Source: Elymus sibiricus (lineage: Eukaryota; Streptophyta; Magnoliopsida; Poales; Poaceae). Taken from it: a stretch of 64,000 bases of DNA. Positions 21,911 to 31,960 of the stretch are shown piece after piece. The notes beneath the pieces were generated by a model. The model ran no database searches and was not told the DNA's origin. It saw nothing but the letters and a program-made list of their open reading frames with translations. The position numbers and the translations under genes were made by a program. Positions within the stretch are counted from its first letter, which is position 1. The number at the start of each line of letters is the position of its first letter. The stretch spans positions 439,827,531 through 439,891,530 of the forward strand of contig CM077665.1 of NCBI GenBank assembly GCA_039707655.1, written 5' to 3'.

Positions 21911-22779
21911 TTTCGGCGTTCTGGGATCAGGGGTACCCAGAACTGCCTGCATGCGGCCCAGCGCGTTGCCCACATCGACGGCCCGGTACGGCCTAGCTGC
22001 AAATCCCCCCAGGACAAGACCCTGACGAGAGCCCCGGCCTCGCGAGGTGAACAACACCAAGGCCCCCAGAAGAGCGGCCTCCCCAGGCTGTCTCCCGAGG
22101 AGCGGAGCTTTCTATGCAAGTACACGACCTCATGAGGCTGGGATGACGTGAACCAAGACGATCGAGGCCAGGCGGGCGCCAACGGGCGCAGAGAGGACAG
22201 TTTCGTCTTCGGTGCTAAGGGAGCAAGGGCAGGCGTAGGTTCCCGAGGAAGGCCCCCAAAGCTTTCCATTCTGGTGCAACAAGACCAAGACCACGAGCTC
22301 GGCAGGATGGATGTCATCGCCGAGCCCACCTCTGCGTCAGGCCCTGAAGCTTTGCAGGCGAAGACCACCTTTAGTCAGGATAAGATGTACCTCTTGTCCT
22401 CCTTCAAATTTGGCCGTTGTGGGATCCCTTCCCGCCTGTGCAATAACGGAAGAGGACCAGGGCCGCTATAAATAGGGACGAGCCTCCACCGTTGAGGGGG
22501 GACCGATTGATCCTCACCCCATAGCCCTCGCGAGGTCGCTCAACCACTGTACCAGTTCATCCCCATCCTCCTCGCGAGGCCAATCCACCAAAAGCAGGAG
22601 TAGGGTTTTACACCGCAAGGTGGCCCGAACCTGGGTAAATGTTCATATTCTTGCCTGCTCGCACACATTCGACGAGGCTTGGCTGCGGGGTGACGAGCTT
22701 GAGAGTAGAGCTGGTTGAGATCTTCGCACACGCCCCAGAGTTCGAACCTTCTTGGGTCTGCGGAGCCCCGATTCCCACA
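21911..22779 (+). mobile_element. L2: Gypsy solo LTR (869 bp) in C1 gag
   Basis: Target duplication GAGAT occurs at 21906-21910 and 22780-22784. The unit starts TTTCGGCG (the second base, normally G, is T) and ends CCCACA. It carries a TATA box CTATAAATAG at about 22466 and the AGGAGTAGGGTTTTAC block also found in the G1 LTR, so it is a Tat-type LTR in plus orientation. No internal region remains, so unequal recombination has removed it. Once it is set aside, the gag frame of C1 is continuous. Confidence 0.8.
22466..22475 (+). promoter_or_regulatory. TATA box in L2
   Basis: CTATAAATAG matches the plant TATA consensus and sits about 310 bases before the LTR end, with a GC-rich leader behind it. 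Confidence 0.55.
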
Positions 22780-23145
22780 GAGATGACCGATAAATTCATC
22801 ATCAAGAAGATCCTTATAGCCTTGGATGGAAAGTATGACATCGTGTGCACATTGATACAAATGATGCCAAACTACAAAGATCTCAAGCCAACGGAAGTCA
22901 TCGAAAGGATTGTTGCTCATGAGAACTCACTCAAAGAGAAAGAAGAGCTTCACAACAAGTCAAGCGGTGCATACAAAGCTTCGAGTGACAAACCCGCTAC
23001 ACCAAGTGACAACCTTGTTACCAATGAATAGATAAGCCTTATGGTCATGAAATTCAAGAAGTTCTACAAGAATAGAGGCAAAGAGAGAAGCTCCAACTCA
23101 AGATATGAAGAGAAGTGTTCATCTAGTCATGACCAGAATTGTTAC
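22780..23145 (+). pseudogene. gag: C1 gag, second part, up to the zinc knuckle
   Basis: The frame resumes with MTDKFIIKKILIALDGKYD, then LKPTEVIERIVAHENSLKEK, the C-terminal end of the Copia gag domain. A TAG at 23029 interrupts VTNE and ISLMVMKFKKFYK. A basic Ser/Arg-rich stretch then leads to the first Cys and Tyr of the CCHC zinc knuckle, where G2 is inserted (target bases GTTAC, 23141-23145). Confidence 0.8.
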
Positions 23146-24059
23146 TGTCGTCGTTTTCTCACGACAGATGCCATGGGATGGCTTATCGAGAGTGGTTGGG
23201 GCCGAAGGACGGCGATGGGCTCCGGGAGCGGGATTAGGCACAAGCGGTGAGGGACACGCGATGTACCCAGGTTCGGGGCCCTCCGTAGGAGGTAATACCC
23301 CTAGTCCTGCCGGTTCGGTCGATTAACCAAGGGGAGCTACAATGGCGCTCCTGGAGCTGTATGGATGGAGGAGGAAGAGGGGGCTAGCTCGCCATCTCTG
23401 CCTCTCTACGTGTGTCTGTGAGTGCGTGTGTTTTATAGGCCAACCCCCCGGTATACAATACGAGTAGAAGGCTCCGGGGGGCCGGTTGGCAGCCTGTCTA
23501 GCCGGCCGTGGGGGCCCCGGCTGAGGGGTCTCGTCGCTGGTAGGGCCCGCCGGCTGCGGGGTCCCGTCGGGAGCCGGAGGGGACCCGCCTGGCGGGCCCC
23601 AGTGCCCGTCCCTTCGTTGGACGGGCCGTCCTTCGGGGCGTCGTCTTGCGGCAGCCGGGCGCGGTCAGCGGTACGGCCAGCCGCGCTGTAGCCACGTCGG
23701 GGCAGGTAATGGAGTGGTTGAGGGCAGGTCGGCACTGTGCCGTTCGTCAGGCCGTAGTCGGCCATTGTCAGAGGCGCTGCGCCTCACTACGATCACGTGG
23801 GCGCTGACCCCCGAAGCGCCGAGGGCCACTGTAGCCACGCGTGCACTGATAGCAGTGCCTGCCGCACCGCCGGCTAGGGGGCTAGGCGTCTCCTCCCCTA
23901 GCTGGCCGATCGGTGTAGCCGGCCGTGCGGCCCCAAGCCGGCCGACTAGTGGAGCTGGCGGAGCGGAGCCGGATCGCAGGGGGAGGCGGCTCGACCTGTG
24001 GTCGTTTCGAAAAGTTGGAAGCAGTCGGCTGAGGCTACCCCGGGGCTATCCCCCCGTCA
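23146..24059 (-). repeat. G2 3' LTR (914 bp)
   Basis: In element orientation it runs from TGACGGGG to ACGACA. Compared with the other LTR it lacks about 45 bases near 23433, right beside the TATA box, and has about a dozen substitutions in the first 290 bases. Confidence 0.9.
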
Positions 24060-24073
24060 GTAGTCCCCGAAGC
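24060..24073 (-). promoter_or_regulatory. G2 polypurine tract
   Basis: The minus strand reads GCTTCGGGGACTAC directly before the TGACGG of the 3' LTR. This is the position and style of the plus-strand primer in Tat elements. Confidence 0.65.
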
Positions 24074-24667
24074 AGGGGAGGCCCGCCGGTGAACGGCGGC
24101 GGACCTCTCCGGCTTGAGTCTTGTCTTGTATTACGCACGGTCCAGGTGCCAGAGGAGGCGGGAGCACGGCGGCCGGCTCCGTAGCCGGCCGACGCTTCGC
24201 AGGGCGCCTCGAGTGCTTCGTCGGGCAGAGGAGGTGCGCCACGTGGGGGGCGCAGCGGGCCGTGACCTGACAGGCCACGCGGAGCACAAGACCGGGCCGT
24301 GGGGCGGGGCCCACTTCGGCCGCGACCTCGGCCCGTGCGCGCGGATCCTCTACGGCCCGGGCCGTCGGTTGGTGTTCCCGGGGCGCGTTAATGCCTTCCG
24401 CGCGCGGTGGGAGTAGTGGGGGTCATGCGCGACGGATCCGCTCCCCACGACCTCCGCGCGGGGGTTTAAATGGGGGGAGGGGAGCGGAACGGCGCATTCG
24501 TTTCCTCTCCCCCAACACCTTGCCGTTGTCGCCCCCCACCTCCCTGCTCGGAGAGAGAGAGAGAGAGAGAGAGCGAAAAACCGCATGTTCGCCGCGCCGC
24601 CGCCGGAAGCCGCACCGAGAGCGGGCATTTGTGCCCCACCGCCGCAACCGCGAGACCTTCGAGGGCG
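24074..24667 (+). other. Leader and probable promoter of the G2 antisense gene
   Basis: This GC-rich stretch lies between the polypurine tract and the aORF start. It has a TATA-like TTTAAA at about 24465 and a (GA)n run at 24550-24574, features common in plant 5' leaders. Several open frames on both strands come from the GC content and I do not call them. Confidence 0.45.
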
Positions 24668-24712
24668 ATGGCGAGCAAAGGACCGTGGGACAGCAGCGAC
24701 GTCGATGAGCAC
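24668..24712 (+). pseudogene. G2 antisense gene (aORF), exon 1 first piece
   Basis: ATG at 24668 opens 15 codons (MASKGPWDSSDVDEH) that end exactly at the L3 target duplication AGCAC. The frame continues in 26303-26318 and then 37531 onward, after L3 and T1. The start was chosen because it is the last ATG before the insertions and the joined frame stays open. Confidence 0.75.
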
Positions 24713-26297
24713 TGATACGTCTCCAACGTATCTATAATTTTTTATTGTTCCATGCTATTATATTATCTGTTTTGGATGTTTTATATGCATTAATATGCTA
24801 TTTTATATTATTTTTGGGACTAACCTATTAATCTAGAGCCTAGTGCCAGTTTTTGTTTTTCCTTGTTTTTGAGTATTGCAGATAAGGAATATTAAACGGA
24901 GTCCAAATGGAATAAAATCTTCGGAATAATTTTTCTTGGACCAGAAGACAACTACCAAGCTTGGAGACCAAGGCAGAGGAGCTGCCGTGTGGCCACAAGC
25001 CACAGGGGCGCGCCCTAGGGAGGGGGCGCGCCCCCCTGGCTTGTGGGCCCACGACAACTCCCCTTACCCTAATCTTCGGCCTATAAATTCCCAAATATTC
25101 CCTGTATACCAGAGAGAGCCACGAAAACACTTTTCCGCCGCCAGGAGCCTCGGTTCCCGTGAGATCCAATCTTGGAGCCTTTTCCGGTAATCTGCCGGAG
25201 GGGGATTCGATCACGGAGGGCATCTACATCAACTCCATTGCCCCTCCGATGATTCGTGAGTAGTTCACCACAGACCTTCGGGTCCATAGCTAGTAGCTAG
25301 ATGGCTTCTTCTCTCTCTTTGCTCTTCAATACCATGTTCTTCATGATCTTCATGGAGATCTATCCGATGTAATACTCTTTTGCGGTGTGTTTGTCGAGAT
25401 CCGATGAATTGTGGGTTTATGTTCAGATTATCTATGAATATTATTTGAGTCTTTTCTGAATTATTATATGCATGATTTCATATCTTTGCAAGTCTCTTCG
25501 AGTTATTGGTTTGGTTTGGCCAACTAGATTGGTAATTCTTGCAATGGGAGAAGTGCTTAGTTTTGGGTTCAATCTTGCGGTGTCCTCACCCAGTGAAATA
25601 GTAGGGGTAGCGAGGCACGTATTGTATTGTTGCCATCGAGGATAAAAAGATGGGGTTTTCATCATATTGCTTGAGTTTATCCCTCTACATCATGTCATCT
25701 TACCTAATGTGTTACTCTGTTCTTCATGAACTTAATACTCTAGATGCAGGCAGGAGTCGGTCGATGTGTGGAGTAATAGTAGTAGATGCAGAATCGTTTC
25801 GGTCTACTTGACACGGACGTGATGCCTATATGCATAATCATTGCCTTGGATATCTTCATAATTATTCGCTTTTCTATCAATTGCTCGACAGTAATTTGTT
25901 CACCCACCGTAATATTTGCCATCATGAGAGAAGCCTCTAGTGAAACCTATGGCCCCCGGGTCTATTTTCCATCTTATACTTTCAGATCTAAAACCAAAAA
26001 CACCAAAAATATCTTGCTGCAATCTTTTTACTTTTGTTTTACTTTCCGTTCAAGCAATCTATTCTATCTATCTCTATTGGATCTCATCCTTGCAAGTAAC
26101 CGTGAAGGGATTGACAAGCCCTTTATAACGTTGGGTGCAAGTGTTTGATTCCTTGTGTAGGTACACCTATTGGGAACTTGCTTGTATCTCCTACTGGATT
26201 GATACCTTGGTTCTCAACAACTGAGGGAAATACTTATCTACTTTGCTGCATCATCCGTTCCTCTTCACGGAAACCAACGCATGCTCGAGAAGTAGCA
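24713..26297 (+). mobile_element. L3: Sabrina-like solo LTR (1585 bp)
   Basis: It starts TGATACGTCTCCAACGTATC and ends GAAGTAGCA, with target duplication AGCAC at 24708-24712 and 26298-26302. There is no primer site after it and no second LTR, so only a solo LTR remains. The order of segments (CACCCACCGTA, GAAACCTATGGCCCCCGGG, TTGATACCTTGGTTCTCA) is that of Sabrina LTRs as I remember them, and S2 has the same order. Confidence 0.9.
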
Positions 26298-26302
26298 AGC
26301 AC

Positions 26303-26318
26303 TTCATCGAGCACCTCC
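26303..26318 (+). pseudogene. G2 aORF exon 1, 16-bp piece between L3 and T1
   Basis: Five codons (FIEHL) and one base remain between the end of the L3 target duplication and the first base of T1. The last three bases, TCC, are the T1 target site. The split codon is completed at 37531. Confidence 0.8.
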
Positions 26319-26880
26319 CACTACAAGGGTTCCGGTCTATTGCAACAAAATTTATTGCTACAACTACGTTTTGTTGCATTAAGACGCAATATTACCACAA
26401 ATTCTCCGGTTGTGGTAATAGGCCGCATATATTGCCATAACTTAGTTTGGTCGCGATAAATACTAACTTTCTTGCAATAGAGGCCTCATATTGCAACGAA
26501 CTGTATCGGCGTTGCAATATGGTAGCGGTATTGCGACAAACAAATTCCGTTGCGTGAGGGCAGTCATTTTGTTGTAATAGAGACTAGGTATTTCAACAGA
26601 ATAACAATTCGTGGCAATATTTGAAAAGATATTGCAACATCGGCGCGATGTTGCATTAGTTGCAAATATTGTTGCAAAAAGTGGCTAACTATTGCAACAA
26701 ACTGCATCGGCGTTGCAATATGGTAGTGATATTGCGACAAAAAAATTCCGTTGCGCGAGGCAGCCATTTTGTTGTAACAGAGACTAGGTATTTCAACAGA
26801 ATAACTATTTGTGGTAATATTCGGAAAGATATTGCAACATCGGTGTGACGTTGCATTAGTTACAAGTAAAACATTGGAAA
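26319..26880. repeat. T1 left terminal and subterminal repeats
   Basis: Beyond the terminal repeat, TTGCAAC/TTGCAATA motifs recur in both orientations, and a ~201-bp unit starting TTGCAACRAACTG is duplicated in tandem at 26491 and 26692. Such arrays are the usual transposase binding zones of CACTA elements. Confidence 0.8.
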
Positions 26881-27757
26881 AAGATATTATTCGAATTTAT
26901 AGATATTAAGTTATGATTTTTGCAAGCTTTAAGGAGTATTAAAATATTTTTTAGTTGCACCAATTTCAATTAACCAAAACAGTGGAAAAAGTTTATAAAT
27001 GGATAGAACACACTTTCTTGATAGGAATACATATTTAATTTGTTAAATTTGGATTTGAAATGACCAAGTTGTTGCCATTTTAAAACTAGGGTGTTTTCTG
27101 CCAAAACAGGGACTTGTCAGATGGAAATCGAAAATAGAGGGGCCCTGGTGTGAAAATTGCCAGATCCAGATATGAAGCTAAATCTGACCGACTTCGATAG
27201 CCGCAGCTGCTGACCTGCGGGCCCGGGGCCTCGCTGGGGCTGACTGGCGCGGGTGGCATCCACGGCGACCTCCAGGGGCGATGACAAGTGGGGCCGGCCA
27301 CCGCGCAGTAACCCAAAAAAATGTGGCGGCTATCGCCTGGCCAGGGATTCGAACGCTCGTCCTCAGTGCTGAGGATCAAGGTTCAGACCACTGTGCTGTG
27401 CATGTGTTGGTGAAAGTACAGGGGTCTCGGTATAAATATCTGGTACCCGCGAGGTTAATTGCACCTGAAGCAAAACTTCAGAGTTGCAGCCCGATCAAGA
27501 ATTCAGCCACCGATGACTAGTGTCTCTTGTCCATTTAGTGGATCGTGTCATTAAGTTGATTTAAAAAGGCTGAATCATATGGTTTGCTAAACTCTGAATA
27601 AATTCTGTCAGTATGGTATGCTTATTTGGTTATTCATTTGATTGCAACTTGGGAAGGCTCAATAGATATCTCCAGTTATACTGCAAGTGTATAAGACGCA
27701 GCAAGTCGGTTTATATTTTGAGCATAGTAGATCGATGCACTGTTTTTAAGGCTGTAA
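26881..27757. other. T1 left internal region, no gene recognised
   Basis: The first part is AT-rich, the 27180-27360 part GC-rich. A plus-strand TATA-like GGTATAAATATC lies at about 27429. A Pol III-like module (next entry) is the only other feature I can support. Confidence 0.4.
27345..27398 (-). other. tRNA-like Pol III module (A and B boxes), possible SINE
   Basis: On the minus strand CAGCACAGTGG (10 of 11 to the A-box consensus) is followed, 32 bases later, by CGTTCGAATCC (10 of 11 to the B box). The arms do not fold into a complete tRNA, so this is a tRNA-derived repeat and not a tRNA gene. Confidence 0.5.
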
Positions 27758-28819
27758 GAGCATCTCTAGCAGATCCCGTATCTCTCCGTCCCCTAATTTT
27801 CATTTGCGGGATCCTGTAATACCAATTTGCGGGAACACGCAAGCTCGCGCAGAACAGATCCGGTATAAACATAATGCAAATTTAAACTTAGATAAACTAG
27901 ATAGTTCGCGCCACATAGTTCGCCGGAGTTCATACAAACGTACACACAAACTAGATAAAACTTAGATAAAACTAGCTAGATAAACTTGTTGTCGCTCGAG
28001 CCGCCGTCTACTCCTCGCCGGAGTCGCTGTCGTCGCCCTCGTCGTCGGAGTCGTTGGAGATGACCTCGGCGGGCAGCAGCTTCCCTCCGTGCAGCGTATC
28101 GTGGATGAGCTCGTCGGAGAGCCGGGTTTCGAGCTGGTACTCCGCCCAGAGCGCCGGCAGCTGCGCAGCCGCAGCCACATCTCCGACGTCAGCGGCGGTC
28201 CTTGCCGCCCACCACGCCTGCTCCGCCGCGCGCTGCCGCTGGATGGCCGTGTTGAAGAGCCGGCCGCAGCGCCGGAAGGTCTTCCACGCACGGGACTTGG
28301 ATCCGGCGCTGTGAGACTTGGCACCGCGCTTGCGCGCCGCCTCCCGTTGCCTGTCCGACACGGGAGGGCGGAGGCCAGAGCCGCCGGCCTCGTCGTCGTT
28401 CCGGCGCTTGCGGGCGGAGAAGCCGCCGCGCGCACCTTCTCCACCCTAGCACCCGAAGCCGCCGCCCCCGCGACGACCGAAACCGTCGAGCCGCCACGCC
28501 CTGCACCCACGGTCGACATCGCCGGGGAGATTGGGTGGCCGGATGCGCCAGAAATGGCTGCCGAAGGCGAATGGATTTCTCGTCGGAGGGAGGAGAATCG
28601 CGGCGGAGGAGAGTTGGGGATATGTGGGACGGCAACCCTAAAAATCGCCGGCGCCCGGATATATAGTGGAAACAGGGGGCGGTTTATGGGCCTTTTGTAA
28701 AAAATTACGGGTCGGGCCCTTTTTAGCGGATCTGCTCGAGCTGTTTTTTCGGCCCGTCCAGTAAACCGTCCCGTATATTGGAGTTCGTCGGAGTTTTGCG
28801 GGATCTGTTAGAGATGCTC
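27758..28819 (-). mobile_element. H1: PIF/Harbinger-type element, 1062 bp
   Basis: The ends are inverted repeats of 21 bases with one mismatch (GAGCATCTCTAGCAGATCC and so on), flanked by the 3-bp duplication TAA (27755-27757 and 28820-28822). Terminal repeats and a TWA target are typical of Harbinger/Tourist elements. Inside is a GC-rich ORF on the minus strand and no DDE transposase. Confidence 0.75.
28008..28519 (-). pseudogene. H1 minus-strand ORF, unknown acidic-tailed protein
   Basis: Two minus frames together look like one gene. One opens with MSTVGAGRGGSTVSVV at 28519. The other carries KRRNDDEAGG, then SDRQREAARKRGAKSH, a compact middle (FRRCGRLFNTAIQRQRAAEQ) and an acidic tail ending DDSDSGEE at 28008. 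A one-base shift near 28445 separates them. The Arg/Lys-rich start, helical middle and acidic end suggest a small nuclear protein, but I recognise no family. It may be the accessory protein of a Harbinger or captured host sequence. Confidence 0.4.
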
Positions 28820-28822
28820 TAA

Positions 28823-29345
28823 GCAGGGGCGGTGCTAGCATTCTGGCTAAGCTTGGCGGCTGCCATACCTAAAATTCCACCAATAAATATACTAGTACTA
28901 GTATGTGTGCCAGCTTAAGTTATGTACGTGTTGAGCCAGCTGAGTTGATTGCTGGCTTGCTGGTGGTCCTGATGCATCGTCAAGTCGTCTTGCGAGTTAC
29001 ACTCCACGCACAAATGAACACACGTTCACCGGTTTCAAAATCCTGGAAAGTGGAAATCCTTTTGCTGCATGACCGAATGTGCAGCAGCAGACAGCAAGCA
29101 GGGAGCGGCAGTGGCCGGCACTCAATCGGGCATCTTGAAACAAAAACAGCAGCATAAGTGGCGGAGCTACAGAGCGCGCGGGGGGGGGGGGGGGGGGGTT
29201 GGAACACAAAACGTGAACATTTAAGGGGGCAGAGTACTAATTTTTCTTCCAGCTAGGCCCTCTACTTAATATTTTCTTCACAGAATTGTCCAAAGTTGGG
29301 GGGCCACAGCCCCCCAGCAGTACACTAAGCTCCGCCACTGTGGCA
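28823..29345. other. T1 interior, no gene; poly-G run
   Basis: A G homopolymer of about 19 bases lies at about 29180-29198, flanked by GGAGCTACAGAGCGCG. Open frames on the minus strand here come from the G run (Pro-rich) and are not called. Confidence 0.5.
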
Positions 29346-29360
29346 TGAACATCAAGCAAT

Positions 29361-29717
29361 ACCTTTGCTTTGCTCTCTGCCTCTTCGTCCAACTCCGGGA
29401 AAAGGGGCGGCTGGTTCGTCCGTGCTCGCTGGGGCATGCACTGGGCAATACCTTTGCTTTGCTCTCCGCCTCTTCGTCCAACTCCGGGAAAAGGGGCGGC
29501 TGGTTCGTTCGTGCTCGCTGGGGCGTGCGCTGGGCAATACCTTTGCGTTGCTCTCTGCCTCTTCCAACTCCGGGAAAAGGGGCGGCTGGTTCGTCCGTGC
29601 TCGCTGGGGCGTGCACTGGGCAATACCTTTGCTTTGCTCTCTGCCTCTTCGTCCAACTCCGGGAAAAGGGGCGGCTGGTTCGTCCGTGCTCGCTGGGGCG
29701 TGCGCTGGCTCTGTTCG
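29361..29717. repeat. 89-bp minisatellite, four units
   Basis: Units starting ACCTTTGC lie at 29361, 29450, 29539 and 29625, so the spacing is 89, 89 and 86. Each contains CAACTCCGGGAAAAGGGGCG and TCGTGCTCGCTGGGGC variants. Because 89 is not a multiple of three, all frames stay open on both strands. The 100 to 200-codon frames seen here are produced by the repeat and are not genes. Confidence 0.85.
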
Positions 29718-29861
29718 TGAAGCAGCAGGCAATGGCATTTCCTATTCGGCGCCGCGTTAACGTGCATTCTGTTAACTGGCATTGAAGGCGCTCTTACCTG
29801 GGCCAGCCCATATACTTTTGTATTTCTTTTCGTCAAACTCCCAAAAAGGGTGCAGCTGATA

Positions 29862-29914
29862 GGATTGATCCTATGATCTCTGCGTACAAAAGGAAAGCAC
29901 GAACCACTAGGCTA
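29862..29914 (-). other. Second tRNA-like Pol III module
   Basis: The minus strand has TAGCCTAGTGG, a perfect match to the A-box consensus, and 31 bases on GGATCAATCC, a B box with one substitution and one missing base. A T-arm-like hairpin (ATAGG with CCTAT) and an anticodon-like stem (CGTGC with GTACG) can form; an acceptor stem cannot. It is a tRNA-derived relic or SINE head. Confidence 0.5.
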
Positions 29915-30057
29915 TCCCATCGGTTGTGATATACATGCTTTTTTATTTCTTTTATTTGTTCCGTTATTTCGTGGTTTATTCTCCTAATGTTTTTATTCTG
30001 TTATTCTGTTCTATTTTTCTTTTTTTATCCTTTTTCTTTTTTCCTAAATGCGCGGAT

Positions 30058-30305
30058 TCCTTTCAAATTCATGAACTTTTTTTCAAAACCGATGAATCTT
30101 TTTTTCAAAATCCATGAACTTTTACTCAAATTCGTAAACCTTTTTTTCAAAATTGATGAATTTTTTTCTAATTTGTGAACTTTTTAAAAAATCAATGAAC
30201 TTTTTTCTAAATTCGATGAACTGTTTTCAAAGTGAATGAACTTTTTCAAATTGATTAACTTTTTTTTCAAATTCGAAGAACTGTTTTCAAATTTGATGAA
30301 TTTTT
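30058..30305. repeat. AT-rich degenerate repeat (TTTTTCAAATTC-ATGAAC units)
   Basis: About a dozen units of some 18-25 bases follow one another, each a T run, CAAA or TCAAATT, then GATGAA or TGAACT. The order is loose. Flanking sequence at 29926-30057 is T-rich and has no gene. Confidence 0.6.
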
Positions 30306-30609
30306 TAAAATTAAACCACAACAGTAGCATCAATTATACCAGTAGAACTGGATATAGCAACTAAACCATGATATTCCAACAAGGACCAACAGCAAAGACA
30401 ATCACACAGTTGAAGTTATACACAGCACCAAAACAAGTTCTTCATTGGTACCAGCTACTACTACCTTGCACTTACGTAAACCAGGTCCAAGTGCACAGCT
30501 ATGACGTCATATTGCCAACAAAATATAAGGAAGCACTTTAATCTAAGACGCAAAAGCAATGTCCAAGTGCACAGCTTTTACATCATATTGCCACCATCCT
30601 AACCAGTAG

Positions 30610-30864
30610 TCATGCCATCACGACGGCATTGAGAGGGTCAACAAACAGCCAGGTCATGTCATCACGACGGCAGAACAGCATCACGATCTTTGTCTTCGCT
30701 TTCCAGCCCACCCGACCAATGAAGTTCTTCCAACAACAAATTCTCACACGTCCATCGTCTGCAGTGATCACATTGTAGGATCCTACAACAGTCACATCTG
30801 GATGGAATACAACAGTAACAGGTCCACTTATCTCCAAGTCATTTGGAACCGCACGCCTAGGTAT
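30610..30864 (-). pseudogene. Captured B3-like domain fragment in T1
   Basis: The minus strand reads RRAVPNDLEISGPVTVVFHP, then SYNVITADDGRVRI, CCWKNFIGRVGWKAK and KIVMLFCRR, to a stop at 30610. The W..F....GW..(G/K)T..V..F pattern and the PxxL start resemble a plant B3 DNA-binding domain. No complete gene surrounds it. It looks like an exon-sized host fragment carried by the CACTA element. Alternatively it may come from an unrelated domain with a similar pattern. Confidence 0.4.
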
Positions 30865-30941
30865 GAATACATTTTTTCTTTTTTATAGTAAATTAAAGAA
30901 CAGGTTGTTTTTGACAAATCTGTGATATGCCAATAAGTAAA

Positions 30942-31960
30942 TCTCAAAACTAAATTGGTTTGGTTGATAATTTACATAGTTGAATCTCTATGATTTTTGT
31001 TAAAACAAAAGCGACATGATTATGTTGGGACTACTCTGGCGTGGAGGACCCCTCCACGAACTGTCCGGTAAGATGAAAGATGTTGAGATCACTCCCTCCC
31101 GAGTCGCCCCTGCAGGCGACGGGAGGGATCCCTAGCTGCCTCCCAGCGCCACGCCTCCCCCTCCTTCCCTCCCCTACTGCCGCCAGAGGGCATGACTGGG
31201 TGAAGTCCGGCTAGCAGCGGCGGCGGCAGGGCTCCTTCGCCCCCTCGCGCGTGGATCCGATGCGGGACGGATTTGACGGGCAAGGGCGTCGCAATGCGGA
31301 GGGTCGCGGCGGCGCGATCCGGCTTCCTAGCGGCTACGTTGGGAGGTGGGTGACGCGGATGTGGCCTCCGGTGGTGGGGTGTGCTGGGTCTTCGTGGCGG
31401 CGGCGATCTCGTCCAGATCCGTGGTCCCAAGCACCAGGTGGCGCGAGCTGTGGACGGCGACAGGAGGGATCCCTAGACGCCTCCTAGCGCCCTGCCTCCC
31501 GCTCCTCTCCTCCCCTGTCGCCGCCAGAGGGCGTGACCGGGTGAAGCCTGGCCAGCGGCGGCGGCGACAGGGCTCCTTCGCCCCCTCGTGCGTGGATCCG
31601 ATGCAGGACAGATCTGACGGGCAAGGGCACAAATATTTGACATATATCCCAAGTTTGAATTTTGTCATGGCAACTAGGGAGTAAACAAAGATACACAATT
31701 GTAGATCCATGATGAAACAACACATTCCTAACACAAAAGATCTCAAAACGAAATTGGTTTGGTTGTTAATTTACACAGTTGAATCTTTATGGTTTTCGTT
31801 GAAACAAAAATGACATGATTATGTTGGACCTACTGAATCTTTATGGTTTTCGTTGAAACAAAAATGACATGATTATGTTGGACCTACTCTGGCGCGAAGG
31901 AACCCTCCACTGACTGTCCGGTAAGATGAAAGATGTTGAGATCACCCCATCTCAAGATCA
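30942..31960. repeat. Nested direct duplications inside T1
   Basis: A block with GGAGGGATCCCTAG, CGCCAGAGGGC, CTCCTTCGCCCCCTCG occurs at about 31121-31290 and about 31461-31630 (period about 341). A flanking block with AATTGGTTTGGTTG and GGTAAGATGAAAGATGTTG occurs at 30952-31090 and 31753-31940. A perfect 54-bp tandem copy lies at 31781-31834 and 31835-31888. I see no coding role. Confidence 0.7.

Noticed and set aside
29237..29836. Frames of 110 to 200 codons on both strands
   Set aside because: They are generated by the 89-bp minisatellite, which stays open in every frame.
27345..29914. Functional tRNA genes at the A/B-box sites
   Set aside because: No acceptor stem can form and the arms are incomplete, so only tRNA-derived repeats are claimed.
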